A DNA stretch of 64,000 nucleotides from Typha latifolia (lineage: Eukaryota; Streptophyta; Magnoliopsida; Poales; Typhaceae), in NCBI GenBank assembly GCA_019914945.1, contig CM034113.1:4940850-5004849 (forward strand), in the 5' to 3' direction. Made by a program: the position numbers and the translations under genes. Below, piece by piece: positions 12,366-25,311 of this stretch (positions are counted from its first letter, which is position 1; every line of letters starts with the position of its first letter). The notes below the pieces were generated by a model. The model saw only the letters and a program-made list of their open reading frames with translations. It was not told where the DNA came from and ran no database searches.

Positions 12366-12559
12366 CAACATCTTGATGAAAAGATATTAATAAAATAGTG
12401 GAGCATAGTTAAATAGGGCAGAATGGTAATTAACTAACGTTGCGGCAGTCGTCGAAGGATAGTGGATGGCTAAAGGTGGTGGTGGACAGCCATAAATAGG
12501 GTGGCTACTAGTGGTGGAAGGTGGATAGGTTCACGTGATCTATTATATAGAAAAAGAAA

Positions 12560-13831
12560 ATATAAATCTCATTGATAGGAAAATTCATAAAAAAACTATA
12601 AGGGGACCTGAGTAAGTGCCAGGGTTAAGGGTGCCTAGAGTAATGATTATAGTTGCTGATATATGATATCTCGTGACCCATGACCGACGTCAGTTAAGTT
12701 TGTACGCATAGATAATCAGACAACTGCCGTTCGCTAGGGCATACGTGTGGCAAGTTACCCCCATGTGATTTCTACTAACTGGTGGGGGTACCCAATTTGG
12801 ATAGATTTTGATATACCCTTAGCTTATGGCAAGGTATGATGATAATTGAGATACTCTTAGCATATGGCAGGGTATGCTTTAAGCCTACAGGCAAGATGTT
12901 CATATCAGGTATCGAGTGTTGATCGTGCATAGTAGTCTAGTATGATGATGTTATTCAGAGTTGATATTGATGACTGCGATATTGAGAAATGCATATGGTT
13001 TCATTATCATATAATATATCTAATTATCGAGTAGTCATTATGCATCATATGTGGTTGCATTTGATATCATAGCATGGTCATGGTCGACATGCATCATATA
13101 TGTCATATTTGATAGAATTATAATGATGGTATGCCATGGAGATTTATTTATATATTATCAAAAATTAAATATTTAATTAGTTAGGACATGATATCCAACT
13201 ATACATTTATACATTATTGATGATACATTTATATACTCATTCATGACATATTCTTTCTTATTCATATTATCTAGTACATGATTTATTCTCTATTTGACAT
13301 CATTGATTCGAGGTAAAGTCTATTCACTGAGTCTTTTGGTCATAATTCTCTTTATTTCTTTTCTAAACCCCTCAAATATGTGACACGTGATAGCAACTTG
13401 AGAAATTATGAGAAGATATTTAGAGCGATGATGAAGTGAGCTATAGATGCAAGGGAATATAGATGATAGTTTATATAGAAATTGAGTTATATCATTATTT
13501 GATATTTATACTCCATTGTATTAGATGATGATGATGATTTGTATAATACATGTTGGATTTTACGTACTCGTGTATTAGTGGTTTTAGTTGTATCTTGATG
13601 GTTTGTCATGGCTTATGTGGGTCCTACCATATTATATAGTGGTCCAATGTATATTATTATGGACTTGGATATTCATTTGTTAGCAGGTTTATTTGATTGA
13701 TAGTATAATTTATCTCTGAGATGGATTATCTTAAGTATATGTGTATCTGTGCGTGACGGGCCTTGCCTGTCCTGTCGTGTGCTGTGTGGGCGCATGGGCG
13801 TGCTCGTGCTTGGGCCGTGTAGGGGCGTCAC
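12560..13831 (+). repeat. Probable Gypsy (Tekay-type) LTR remnant
   Basis: No coding sequence. The right end reads ...GTAGGGGCGTCACA at 13831, the usual 3' terminus of large plant Gypsy LTRs. General composition (a GGGTTAAGGGTG block, a tract of TATGATATAT-type sequence, then a G/C-richer terminal 100 bp) resembles the 40095-42965 LTR, but I cannot align them base by base. The left end is not defined. Confidence 0.45.
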
Positions 13832-14574
13832 ACTTGGATTACTAAAATTTTTTTTACTACCTCCACATATGCAATCCGAGCCACCTCACAAGTTTGTAAC
13901 CAACCACGCTCAATGAATAAGCTCACAATCCCCAACGATGCAAAGTTAGATAATACCATTGGCCTCTCACATATCACCAGTCATGACCCAAAATTATGTT
14001 CGTACTTTTCTACTACAGTCAATGTCGGAAAATTTTGTGGGGAAGATGATAACAAAGAAGAGGTCTTTGGCCTCTTGGAAGAGACTGCTTTTCTAGGCAT
14101 TCTAGAGAGAAACAAAGCCATGCATAACATTCAAAACATACCTTAAAAATTTTCACGTCTAGAAGAAAATCACCAAGAAAAAAAATCCAAGGAACCATGA
14201 AACCCAAATTGAAATCCATATTCCACTCCAAATAAACATGTTTATCACATTCAATCGCTCAAAGAACATCAATGTAAAAACTCAATCATGACAAAGCTTG
14301 AAAATGCATGAAGTAAAACCAAGATCAAGTTGCTAATTTGTAGAAAAAAAATAAGAAATTATTCTCAAATCATACCTTGCAAAAGATATGAAAACTTGAA
14401 GATCCATACCCAAAAGCACTAGATCCGAAGAAGAAAACTACTTTTAAAGGTAGTAGAGTGGAAGAAGTGGGTTTGATGGTTTGAAGATGAAAAAGTTAGG
14501 GTTGAGATGCAATATAAAAGAGAAACCCACTTATGTTCGAACGCACTAAACCCTTCGAACGTGACCTTTTTTTT
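13832..14574 (-). pseudogene. 5' part of a non-autonomous retroelement ORF (uncertain)
   Basis: On the minus strand an ATG at about 14102 opens MPRKAVSSKRPKTSSLL and continues, with one stop, to an SLFIERGW-like segment near 13900. A lysine/serine-rich start followed by an IERG motif is common in the single ORF of some plant non-autonomous LTR elements. The upstream 450 bp looks like untranslated leader, with two TTCGAA-containing sites near 14535-14560. Coding is cut at 13832 by the LTR end. Function unknown; the host-gene alternative cannot be excluded. Confidence 0.35.
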
Positions 14575-15288
14575 TACATTAAGAAAATTAAAAATATTTT
14601 TGGAGATACACTTCTAGAAATTTAGAAATAAATTCAAGACATAATTATGTCAATCAAATGAAATAAGTCATATATAGATCAATCAAGCCATTAAGAGCAT
14701 ATTATAATCAACTCTAATGCATCACACACAAATTAAAAATTAATTTTAATTGATCATAACATAATGTATATGTAAGTTGACAATAGACAATGTGAAACAA
14801 TCTTCTTAAATAAACAATAATGCAACACAATAGTTAAACCGACTTAGTATCAATTGATACACTTTTCAACTTATTTTCCAAATTTACAAAAAAAATTCTT
14901 GTATTATTTTTATCACTTAAATTATATATGTGCAATGACGGCTTTCATATATGAGTAGGTAGCACTTTTCTTGTAGTATATAATGAATAATTTATATATC
15001 TACTATTTTAAAATTTTGAAGCAAAGTACTGAGTCAAATTGGGCTCTAAACAAGACGATTTACACTCTAACTTATTGTAGCCCTTTTCATTGATCTTTTT
15101 CGAATATAATACTTTTAACTAAGTATGTGGTCAAACTATGCAAATCACAATTAATAGTGAGCTACTCAAGAAAATATTTTATGAAATGATTCTCATTTAA
15201 GAATATACACATATCATGAAAATTAGAAATGACATAATATACTTCAAGATGACAAAATTGACTATAATAACTCATAATCAAATGAAGG

Positions 15289-15324
<36 letters not shown>

Positions 15325-15639
15325 AGAAAATATTTTTGAATTTAGAAGTGCACTAATTGTTTTTTATAAAAGCTCTAAACATTAAAGGAAGACTCATATA
15401 CAAACTAAAACGAAAACAAATCAAAAATTTTCAAACCAACCAAAAGACAAATGACTCAAACTTAAAACCCCCAAAAATAATCAAAATCACTCATTCTAAA
15501 CTACCAAAATTAGATATACACATAGCACATAGCTAGGGACTATATATAAGCAATCAAACTTCCCATAGCTAGCATATCCCACTAAGAGATCACTCGATAA
15601 TATCACTCTGAAAGGATACCAATATGTCTTCTTTCTTAA
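14575..15639 (-). other. Noncoding internal region of gag-only element 2
   Basis: AT-rich, homologous in layout to 6979-8844. It contains the CAATGACGGCTTTCA motif at about 14933 followed by AGTAGGTAGC, and an (AT)n microsatellite at 15291-15322. No protease, integrase or RT. The 3' LTR of this copy is missing; the left junction is near 14575. Confidence 0.55.
15291..15322. repeat. (AT)n microsatellite
   Basis: Sixteen uninterrupted AT dinucleotides. Confidence 0.95.
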
Positions 15640-17414
15640 CCCAAATTTGTCTAATTTTTATCCCATAACAAAAAACTTGTTTAGATTCTTGCAAAACTTT
15701 ACAATGTGGCCTAATATGTCCTTTAATTCCACAATGATGGCATGTGGGTATAAACCATTTTTTACTTACCTTTTCTTAAGGAATGTGTCTTATGTTTACA
15801 TTATTCTTCTTTAAAGTTTCACCACATTGTTGTTTCAACTTTAACTTCGTCAAGTTCGTCCAAATTTATTTTGTAGGTTAAGAAGCTGGTTTCCAGTTAT
15901 CTCCCTTTTGGGTACCTGTAGAAACAAAGATGGTCTTGTTATTACTTGAATTAACGATATATCCAAGTTCATACATATCTTTTCTAAAAATTTGAGCCTT
16001 TAAAATCTCGTCCAATTTATTCTTCCCATTTAGAAATATCACCTCCTTCAGCAATCACTCTAATTGAGCCCCCTACGGTCTTCATCTTATCTTTAGCTTT
16101 ATCCAATTATTTGAGGATTTGACACATTCAAGTTCTACCTTGTACATCTCCTCAAATTGATTTATTTTAGATTTAATTATCTTGAGTTTTTGAAGTAATC
16201 TTAGGTTGCTTTTCTTGAGATTGAACGACTCTAGGTACAAATTATTATATACTTTTTGTATCTCAATTTTTCAGGTGGTAACACTTCTTATTCATCTTTA
16301 CTATGAAAATCAATAATAGAGTCAGTGTGAAAAAGAGAGGCGATGGAAGCTACATAGTTCTCTTGGTCTTTCTTGAAATCATCATCTGACTTGTTTTAGT
16401 TATCCCAAATGACCTTCATAGCCTTATTTTTCTTCTTATGCCGATTAGTACATTCCTATGCAATGTGTCCAAAACTAAAATATTCATAGCAATGAATCTT
16501 ACTATCATAATTTTTGGTTCCCTCTTTGAAATTATTATTACCACTCCAACATTTGAACTAGCAGGATTCTTTTTTTCTCAAAATTTTTATTTTTCTCAAG
16601 CTTCTCATCATTAAACTTGTTTAACTTCTTAAAGAATTTAATAAACTTTTTGACAAACGTAGCTATCATATCAACATCTATTTCACTATCACTGGACTCC
16701 TCTAAATTTTCCTTGATAGTTATTAAGGCCATACATTTGAACTTCCTAGGTTTAGAAAGAGTGGACTCAAAAATTTATAGATTATCTACTAATTGTTCAA
16801 CTTTTATTATATTGATATCCTTACTTTCCTTAATAGCAATAATTTTAGCCTAAAACTTTTCTAGGAGAGACCTAAAAATTTTAAGAACAATTTTGTGCTC
16901 AGAAATTTTTTTCTCCTATGTTAAAATTAGAATTGACTATGTCACTAAGTTTTGTATAGAACTCATCAAAAGTTTCATTCTCCTCTACATAGCGAATTTC
17001 AAAACTAGTTGTCAATCTCTGCAGCTTTAAAAGCTTAACAACCACAATTCCTTCGTGTGTAGTTTCTAAGATTGTCTATACAACCTTAGCAATCTCACAT
17101 ATAGAAAGTCTTTTGAATTCATCCGAGGAAACACAACTAAAAATAGCATTAATGGCTTTGCTATTCCAACCAACTCAAAATCTAATCTATCCCAAGACTC
17201 AGGAGGTTTCTCAACTAACTTATCATTTATCAAGTGCATCACTCCAACCATTCACAACGGCAAGCCATACATGATCATCTAAAGATTTCATGAAAGCTCT
17301 TGTCCGAGCTTTCCAATATCAATAGTTTGATCCATCAAAAATAGAAGATCTAATAGAAGATTGTCCATCTCTATGAAAATCTATGTCTAAAGGATCTCTC
17401 TCTAAGGTAAGAAA
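15640..17414 (-). pseudogene. Sirevirus-like Copia gag, element 2
   Basis: Minus-strand gag from just inside the primer-binding site. The N-terminal block (about 17370-17260) contains SSIFDGSNYWYWKARTRAFM and SLDDHVWLAVVNGW, the diagnostic start of Copia gag. Further on are FEIRYVEENETFDEFYTKLSD (about 16990-16930) and the acidic ESSDSEIDVD segment (about 16700). A degenerate first knuckle near 16440-16500 has kept GHIA and EC but lost its first cysteine (now Y); a second, CHHCGIKGHIRPHC, is intact at about 15695-15740. Multiple stops and frameshifts. As in element 1, nothing of pol follows the second knuckle. Confidence 0.8.
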
Positions 17415-17432
17415 GCATGCTCTAATACCAAT
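17415..17432 (-). other. Primer-binding site of gag-only element 2
   Basis: ATTGGTATTAGAGCATGC on the minus strand, a one-base-altered version of the initiator-tRNA-Met site TGGTATCAGAGC, directly inside the LTR end. Confidence 0.7.
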
Positions 17433-18523
17433 TGAAAAAATTTAGACACATGTATGTGTCGAAATCCTACGCAATGATTACAACCCTTTGCTTAAATAAA
17501 TATGCAGAATAAATATCAAAGAGTAAAGCATAGAAGAACACCAAGATTTTTACGTGGAAAAACCTAAACGGAAAAAAATCATGGATTCAAACTCGGATCA
17601 AAACCAATCACTAAACTTGTAGCAATTATAAGATTGATTTACAAAACAACTTGTCGATCCCCACAACTTTGTCTCACTCAGTCTTGCTTCCTAGAACCCA
17701 CGATTCATCAGTTTTCATAATTGATCTCCAATCTCAATAGCCCTCGAGATTGATCCTTTATCTAGATTACCCTTAACACAAAGCTTGGTGTATTGAAGAA
17801 GAGATGAACCTTGTTGGTAGAAGAACGTTGTAACTCTAAGAATTTCTTTTCAAAAGTAATCACCAACTCATTTCTAGGGTTAGGGCATCCCAACCCTTAT
17901 ATAGGTTAACAAGATAAAGACAAATTTAAGTCAAAGCAAGTCTCATGAAAGTCCAAAATTATCATGTTATAGCCTGCATGCATTCAAACGCATTGACTCA
18001 TTCTTCTAGACGCATTCAAATGCGCAAATACACCTCTCTGTATGTGTGAACGCACTGTAAACGCGTGCGGGGTGCTTTGAATGGTGAATACACCATCTCT
18101 GTATGTGCAAACACATTGTGAATGCATGCATAGTGCGTTCGAACAACCAACGCACCATCTTCGTATGTGTGAATACATTGTGAACATATATATGGTGCAT
18201 TTGAATGGCTAATGCACCACCTCTGTATGTGCGAATGCCTAATCTCGTGTTCAAATAATCAAAACATGTTATGTGTATATCCGAATGCTTGATCCCGTGT
18301 TCAAACAGTCAAAACACATTCTCTGTATATGCAAACACCTAATTCCGAATTCGAACGTGATTAGCATGCATTTGAATGCAATGCGAACATATTAACTTGT
18401 CTTCTTTAGATCCTAAAAATCTTCAATTCGAATACTTTCAAAACTTGTATAAATGCTCATGTATATGTATAAAAGCATTTAGATTATTTCGTACATATTT
18501 GCCAATACTAAAATCTAATAGAT
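17433..18523 (-). repeat. 5' LTR of gag-only element 2 with palindrome minisatellite
   Basis: About 1.09 kb. The minus-strand start is near TATTAGATTTTAGTATTGGC (a decayed TGTTAG start); the end is TGTCTAAATTTTTTCA. Aligned by eye with 48935-49923, it shares the blocks GATTGGTTTTGATCCGAGTT and TTTTTCCACGT and the terminal TGTGTCTA. At 18030-18215 it contains about three and a half copies of a roughly 62-bp unit (CACCATCTCTGTATGTG ... TGCGTTCGAAC). Open frames across these repeats are artefacts. Confidence 0.8.
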
Positions 18524-18559
18524 TTGTATGAGGATCAAGATGCAATAATGTTGGGAGAT

Positions 18560-18945
18560 TCCAAGTGATCATTTCATGTTGCTAGACTACGTACTTCTTT
18601 TCTTCTCCTAATGGTGGGAAGACCATCTCATCAAAATGGCAATCTTTGAAGCATGCTACGAGATGATCTCTGGTCAATGGCTCAAGGTATCTAATAATAG
18701 TGGAGAATCAAAACCAACATAATCCCAAGTTGATGTCCAATACCTATTTTTGCACATTTTACAGGTGAAATTGGAACATATACAACACAACCAAAAATTT
18801 GTTAGTGAGAAATATTTGATTCTTATCCATATAGAAGTTGGGACGGTGAATATTTGTGATAAGAAGTAGGCCGAATACGAACTATGTTTGCAGCATGCAA
18901 TATGGCATGAACCAAAGTAGGCATGAGTAATCATAAGTAAATTCT
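18560..18945 (-). pseudogene. Copia integrase C-terminal fragment
   Basis: Minus-strand peptide pieces HAANIVRIRPTSYHKYSP, SQLLYG, FGCVVYVPISP and LGIYVGFDSP, ending near ADCHFDEMVFPPLG. This is the region between the integrase core and RT that recurs in plant Copia pol. It is frame-broken and bounded on the left by the LTR at 18523 and on the right by hAT sequence, with no visible target duplications. Confidence 0.75.
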
Positions 18946-18949
18946 TAGG

Positions 18950-19750
18950 TTAGAAGCATTATCAAGAGAGAGAAAAAAAAAATCTTATTTAGGATATTAT
19001 AATTTGTTAACTCTTGAATAATAGTATAAGAAAGATATTTGCTGGTTCCAAAAGAAATTGTTCGGTTTTGTATTTTTTAATTATCATCGATAAAATGTTT
19101 GGTTATACGTATAAAAGTCCAACGTTGATATGAAGTCCAAATATCACTAGTAAAGAAAATTCTAGATTTTTATTTTATAAAATCTAAAATTATTTTTTCT
19201 TTTTCTTTGTCAAAATATTTTAAAACATCTCTTCTAATTGTGTGACGAGAAAATCTTTCAAAAGTTGGAACAAAACCTCTTTGTAAACAACCTTCAAAAT
19301 TTGATTCATCACCCATAGACAAAAAAAAGGTGTTTTTTTTCTAAATAATAATATATTTAACTAATTCTTTATGAGCATTTTAACTATTCTATTAAAAATT
19401 AGAAAAATTTGTAGAAATACCTTCATTGAGCAACATTTGATCGATACCAAGTTGTCATTTTTTATTTTTATCTTTAATATACCTAATTAGGCGAGTAGTG
19501 TCATTTTTAATAATTCTAGAAAAACTATTACCACATTTAAGACATTTAGCTCTACAATCTATAACAATATCTTGAGATATCTTTCTGGTTTGAAATACTT
19601 CTAAATCTTGGACTTCAATCTTTTAGCACCGTCTAATAATGAAACCAAAGTTTCCAAATCGATTGAGGTTGAGATATGGGTGTAAGGTTAATGGAATCTT
19701 CGCCCTCCAGTTGTGATTCTGTACAACCATCAAAACAACTTGTATTAAAA
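18950..19750 (-). pseudogene. hAT transposase N-terminal part (BED finger and start of core)
   Basis: Minus strand, from about 19640: a BED-type finger RAKCLKCGNSFSRIIKNDTT, then ESNFEGCLQRGFVPTFERFS, RHTIRRDVLKYFDKEKEKI, a frame break, FFTSDIWTSYQRWTFIRIT and KHFIDDN. The order BED, RDVLKxxxxEKEKL, (T/S)DIWTS is that of plant hAT transposases. The BED second half lacks clear His ligands. The C-terminal core and dimerisation domain are missing, replaced at 18945 by Copia integrase. Confidence 0.78.
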
Positions 19751-20562
19751 AAGAAAGAAATTACTTAATAATAATATCGTTGTATTGAGAGATTATTTTC
19801 TTGCTTTTTCTTAACCCTTAATTAGCCTCAGTATGCTAATTGCAAGGCTAAAATTACTAATAGAATTTGAGAGATTAGATAATTTGAGAATGGATAATGA
19901 ATTTAGAAAGATTTGTCATCTATTTAAAGGCAAGAGAAAAGTTTAAAATTACTAAATTAAACCTTTAAACTATTTTTTTTGTTAAAAAGGTAAAAATGTA
20001 AAAAAAAACTTATAAGCTCTATTTTCCAATTTTTTAGAATATGTTTAGCTATTTTTTTTACCATTAGGCTTATTTCTTAAACAATATTTTCGTTGCACTC
20101 TATTTTTTAGAAAAAAGTAATCTGTTAGAAAAAAAAAAAAAGTAATGCATATCTCTAGCGTGCCGAGCTAATGGGAGAGTTGGATTTAAAAAATAAAATT
20201 TACACAATAGAGAGTACACAAATACTCGTTGGGTTTTATAGCTAGCAGGGCTTATGGACGGGGCCAAGTCGGGCTTACAAGCGAGCCAATCGGAAGGCGA
20301 GCTTTTGCTCGGTCTTACTGGCAGGTCAATGGATGAGCTAATAAGTGGGCTTATGGTCGGGCTTTTTGAACAGGATTTTGGGTCAAGCAAATGGCAAGTT
20401 TTTAGGCGGGGCCTGGCGGGCAAAGGGCTAGCCCATGTCACCCATTGCTAATTCGGGCACGAGTTGAGCCAAACCCAAATTGGGTTTGGACCAAGCTTAG
20501 GCAGACACAAATCAGGCCGGGTGGGCTAGGCATGGATGGCTTGGGCTGTTTGATCAGCTCTA
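19751..20562 (-). mobile_element. hAT 5' terminal region
   Basis: The right end on the minus strand starts TAGAGCTGATCAA, resembling the MITE terminus TAGACATGATCA at 43610. Inside it (20150-20550) is a G/C-rich run of GGGCTT/GGGC-type repeats typical of subterminal hAT regions. Bases 20563-20570 (CTTGTAAG) would be one 8-bp target duplication, but the partner is not found at the broken end. Confidence 0.55.
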
Positions 20563-20571
20563 CTTGTAAGG

Positions 20572-21456
20572 TGATACATCCCAATTAAGAATGTATTGGG
20601 GGTTCAATCGGTCTAGACTTCAATTTTGGAATTGATGTATAGTTAGGCTTGGGCAAGTTGTAGAATATGAAATTGGTGGCATATTAGGGCATGCAAGTAG
20701 TCTCAATCGATCAAAAGAACTACGTTGGTGATGGAGGTTTAGGGAAAGGATATAGTTTACCAGATAATAACCCTAGGTTAAGGTTACGTGGTAAACTAGG
20801 GTAGATTGTGTACGTGATGATAAGTTAGTAAATAGAAGATAGAACGAGGGAGAAGTCGGATCATTCTTTAGGGATAAGGGGGTGATTAGTCAAGGAGAAA
20901 GGAAGCAATGACATTGCTAAATTGAAGCTAGATCGGCAAAAACTTGGACTTAGTCGAATAAGAGAGAAGAAGAGCGAGAGAGATGAAGATAAAGACAAAT
21001 AATCCTCAAAATATTTAATACTTAATCAAAAGAGGCTATCTAGACACATATTTGTAGGCTAGCCCACGTCCTAAAACCCTAAAGTGACCAAATACAAAGA
21101 AAAGACGTCCAGAAATACGAAACAAACTTGGCATCTAGTTTGCTCTTCATTCTGCTACAAATCAAGTCTGAATCTGGATAAACTTGAAATATAAAATTTG
21201 TAGATCATGACGTTACCAATCTTATCAAAGTTGTTTCATAATATTCGGATATCGTTTAAATATCTTTAGAGTATTTTCTTGAAATTATATAGCAATTAAC
21301 TAAATTGAATTCATCTAATAAAAAAACTCTAACATACTTTGACTCTAACTAAACCACATATACAGAATAAATAAAATAACTAGACTCGATCTGTCGAGCC
21401 CAATATCCTCTTAATGTGATCCGAGCTAACCTGGTTCACATCGTAATGATGCATCA
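20572..21456 (-). repeat. LTR of the TGATGC family (copy 1)
   Basis: Minus-strand LTR-like segment related to 21734-22554: shared ATTGGGCTC, GAGTCTAGTTAT and TTAGAGTCAAAGTA-type blocks in the same order. Its likely ends are TGATGC... and ...GATGTATCA. No target duplication is evident, so it is an old or truncated solo LTR. Confidence 0.5.
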
Positions 21457-21733
21457 TTTTTTTCTTTGATAGTAATTTCAAGGTTCATAGTGTCAAAATG
21501 AATTTCAGCGTCAAGAACCCAACATAAATACTTTTTCCTAGAAATGTCAAGCGTGGCAAATTCAAGTTTTGTAAGGTTTAACATTACTGAAATACTATAA
21601 ATAATAAAATAATAAAATAAAGAATGGAATAAAGAAATAAGTAACTACATCAAATTCAAACTAGATTTGTGTTATCATTTCTAATGAAATAAACAAGAGA
21701 AAGATTTTGATCTAATAAACTTGTATATGTTTA

Positions 21734-22554
21734 TGTTACGAACCGGCTTGATCTGATCCAAAACAGTCTTAGACTCGATTAGGCTCGTAACTTTCGAAGA
21801 AATCTGCGAACAACTAACCGATAGATCTTCATGAATTTTGGATATATTATCACTCTTGGAAAGAGCTTTCTAACGAATCCAAGATCGTAGGGTGTGAACG
21901 ATTGGATCTTGAGATATTGACGAAACAGTGGTCAAAGGTCAAATAAACCCTAACTTGTTAGCCCTCCAATGGCTAGATAGGTGCTAAGTTAATTCCTTGG
22001 TGTGAAGGAGGAGAAGTTGTAGAAGAGCGGGGATTAAGAATTAGAGGAGGCTGACCAAAGACTTGGGCGACGGAAGGAAGGAGATGGAAAGAGCGCTAAT
22101 GGCTAGAGATAGTTTAGAAGAAAATAAAACCAAAATGCTGAATTCAATTATCAGATTCCCCTTCAATTAGGTTTCCTCCATATATTTATAGAGGCTCACT
22201 CTAGGGACCCAAACAACTAAGTTAAAATCCTAACAAACTAACTAAACTAGTATTTTTTATCTTTTCGGATTAATCTCTTCGTTTTGCTATAAATAGATTC
22301 TGAATCTGGAGAAGTCGTGAATACTAAAGTCGTAGATCTGGAGGTTGGCGATCTTATCCAAATAGTTTGATATTATTCAGATATAATATTCTGCAAATAC
22401 TTTCCCAAAACTGCACAGAGTTGGATTTAGCTAATTAAATAAAATCATAACCTACTAAGGCTCCAACTAAACGAAATAGCAAATAAGATAACTAGACTCA
22501 ATCCATTGAGCCCAATGTCTTCCTAGGTGATCCGATCTATTCCGAATCGCATCA
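21734..22554 (-). repeat. Solo LTR of the TGATGC family (copy 2)
   Basis: 821 bp bounded by TG and CA and flanked by a perfect 5-bp direct duplication GTTTA (21729-21733 and 22555-22559). On the minus strand it starts TGATGCGATTCGG and ends GTTCGTAACA. No internal region remains, so it is the product of LTR-LTR recombination. Related copies lie at 20572-21456 (minus) and about 34600-35447 (plus). Confidence 0.85.
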
Positions 22555-22559
22555 GTTTA

Positions 22560-23570
22560 TAGAATATTTAGTTTAGACTGTTCCAAAAACAATTAGAACC
22601 TCATGATATGTCGAAGAGAAGAAAAGTAAAACCTTATCCTTAATTTAATACATATATTTGTTAACTTGCGGTGGAGAAGAAAAAAAGGTAGAGCCTCATG
22701 CTGATAACATGTGAGTGAGGAGCTAACTTAAACACAAGGAATTAGCGAAAGAACACTAGAATATTAAAGTACTCATAAACTATTATAATTTATGTTTTTG
22801 CACACACGTACGCATTCTATTTTATATCTTCTATCATTAAGTACACAGAGATCTCATGTTCTTTATAAAATATAAAAACTTTTTTTTTCTTTCCACTTCT
22901 CTCCCTTCATTAGTAGGAAAGAGAAAATGGGTAAGTATGGTGAGAGAAAATATATATTATTTATCTTTTTTTTTTCTTGCTACAAGATAATCGTACTTCA
23001 TTCATTTTTATTTTTTCAAGTGTAATAAAAGATTCTTCACCGAATCTCTCTTTTACACCTCTACACTGAAAACATTAGCTAAAAAGTATACTCTTCTAGC
23101 ATTATGCTACAGTTATTTTCTATATAGAGAATGCTATAAGATTGGACGCGTAAAAAATGTTTTGTTATAAAAGTGAAAGTATTTATCTTTTACACATTAA
23201 AAATAATTCCATCTTGCTAAAATATATAATGATAGAGCTAGACTAAGATAATATTTATAAATTTCATATATATAATTAAAGATTTCATAAATAGTCATTT
23301 TGAGATTATGTAGAGATTATCTTTGGATTTCAAAAATATATTTATGGATTCTATAGAGTCTATCATTACAAAATCTATAATTAGTAACTACAAAAATCCA
23401 AAGTTAGTATATATAGAATCTGAATATACAAACTATGGAACCAGATGGTAGTATTTATGAAATCTATTATTTGTCACTAGATATAGAATTGTCAATAAAA
23501 TGAGTTATTTTACTTATAATAGTGTGTGTTTAGAGTTTCTGTATCTAAAATTCAGAGTTAGAAATGTCAA
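22560..23570. other. AT-rich intergenic stretch
   Basis: No gene or recognisable mobile element. Long A and T runs and several imperfect direct repeats containing AGTTAGTATATATAGAATC-type words, which continue on the far side of the next element. Confidence 0.4.
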
Positions 23571-24030
23571 AATAAATGAGCCGCTCAAGCTTAGCTTGGG
23601 CTCGTGCTAGGTTCGGCTTGAACTGAGCTAAACCTAAATAAATTTATGGGCACGAATTGAATCTTTACGTGAGCATGAGCCTAAACCGGCTTGATAAGCT
23701 CGACTCAAAAAATTAGTCATGAATATACTATATATTAATATATATTATATATAAGTATATCTATAATCATTAGATCTTTGATCCAAAGATAGGCTTGATA
23801 AGCTCAGCTTGAAAATGCCTAGTTACAGACTTGGGCTTAGCTCGGTCTACCTCAGTTTGAGTTCGGGTTAAAAATATGATTGATTTAGACTCCGACTCAA
23901 CTTAGGCTCAATTTGGCTTAGGTCAAACTCGGACACTAAATAAAAAAATTAGGTTCAAAACTAATTCCGAGCTGAGTCTAAGCTGGAGCCAGCTTGCTTA
24001 GGCTTAGCTTCTTTACACTCCTATTCATTG
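23571..24030. mobile_element. hAT-like non-autonomous element (GCTTAGCTCGG repeats)
   Basis: A 460-bp island rich in words such as GAGCTTAGCTTGGGCTCG, GGCTTGATAAGCTC and TAGGCTTAGCTTC on both strands, within otherwise AT-rich DNA. The right edge ends TTCTTTACACTCCT and the left edge begins near AATGTCAAAATAAATGAGCC, weakly inverted. Composition matches subterminal repeats of plant hAT elements, but I find no convincing target duplication. Confidence 0.4.
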
Positions 24031-25230
24031 TTAGTATCTCAACAATTCATAGTTATAATAATAAAATCTAAAGTTCTTACTATGAAATTTGGAGTTGGTA
24101 TAAACATAATTCAGAATTAATATATATGGAATTTGAAGATACTAATTGAAAAAATGTAAATCTAATTTATGCTCTTATTGCTAATTGAAATAAAAGTAAA
24201 GAATGTCTCTCTACTTCATATCGGGAGAATCCATTAAAAAAAAACTGTAAGTCTGAAAATGTTTCACATTTTCTTTTATTATTTTGTTACTTAGGTATAC
24301 ACTTGACCTACTAATATACGAGTTCATATGTTAAACTTACATCAAATTTTACACCCTATTATTCTCGTACAGAATTAATAATTAGTAACTACAAAATTCA
24401 GAGCTAGCATCTATAAAATCTAGAATCAGTATATATGGAAACCAAATATATTAATTATAAAATTATGTATATTGCATGTCAAAATACTTTGTTATTATAT
24501 ACAAATATTTTAGAAAATAATATCTATGAATTATATAGCTTGTTATATCAAAATATTCCACTGCTGTATACAAGGAATTACATATTGAACTTCATTTCAA
24601 ATATAAGTGTTGTACGTTAAAATAAAATTTCATTGTTCCACGTACTCTAAACTTTAAATTGTTCTAAATACAATTTCATTACAATAAATCACGTATATGG
24701 TTGATTCCTCTAGTACTATTTCTTTGTAGAAGAGCAATCAAGTGATACGTTAGTTGGCATGATAGGTATAGGTGGGGTAATTGTTGCTTAATTAGCTTGG
24801 ATTCTCTCTGATTCTTCAAATTCATTTTCTTCTTTTGACTCTAATTAATTATAATTTTACTATATTTTTTGCATGAAATATTATTATATCATCTTGTGAG
24901 AATGTCACTAGTGTGCCATTTTGTCTATTTTGATGTTGTATAAAGAAAATGTTGCAATCTATTTTGTAGAGAAAGATCCTATCAAATGTGTAATATATGA
25001 TAAGCAAACAAGCATTCTAATAGTTTATGCTTACTCCTCATATTGCTTTGGAATAGAGAAAACTATTTTAAATGCCTAGTCATGGGACTGATCATCATGA
25101 CTAACTGAAGATTCTTTGAAAGGGTAATAAACATCTAGTAATATAATTTGCATTGAGTTGTTTACCTGTTGTACAAGTAAAAATTTATGAGTAATTATGA
25201 ATTATGAATATGAATATTTATGGGCTACAA
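24031..25230. other. AT-rich intergenic stretch
   Basis: No gene seen. Contains several dispersed imperfect copies of an AGAGTTAGTATCTATAAAA / TATATATGGAATTTGAAG unit. Short open frames here have no recognisable domain. Confidence 0.4.
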
Positions 25231-25311
25231 AAATAATATGACTTAATTACACTTTGCCCCCTTATACTTTGATCATATATCACTTTGCTCTCTTGTACTA
25301 CAAAAGCGTAT
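25231..25311. repeat. Left TSD and TIR of the Mutator-like element
   Basis: AAATAATAT at 25231-25239, then the inverted repeat 25240-25311 ending near AAAAGCGTAT; its partner is at 30024-30104. Confidence 0.9.

Noticed and set aside
18006..18254. Cys/His-containing open frames at 18.0-18.25 kb
   Set aside because: They are translations of the LTR minisatellite; the repeating peptide follows the DNA repeat.
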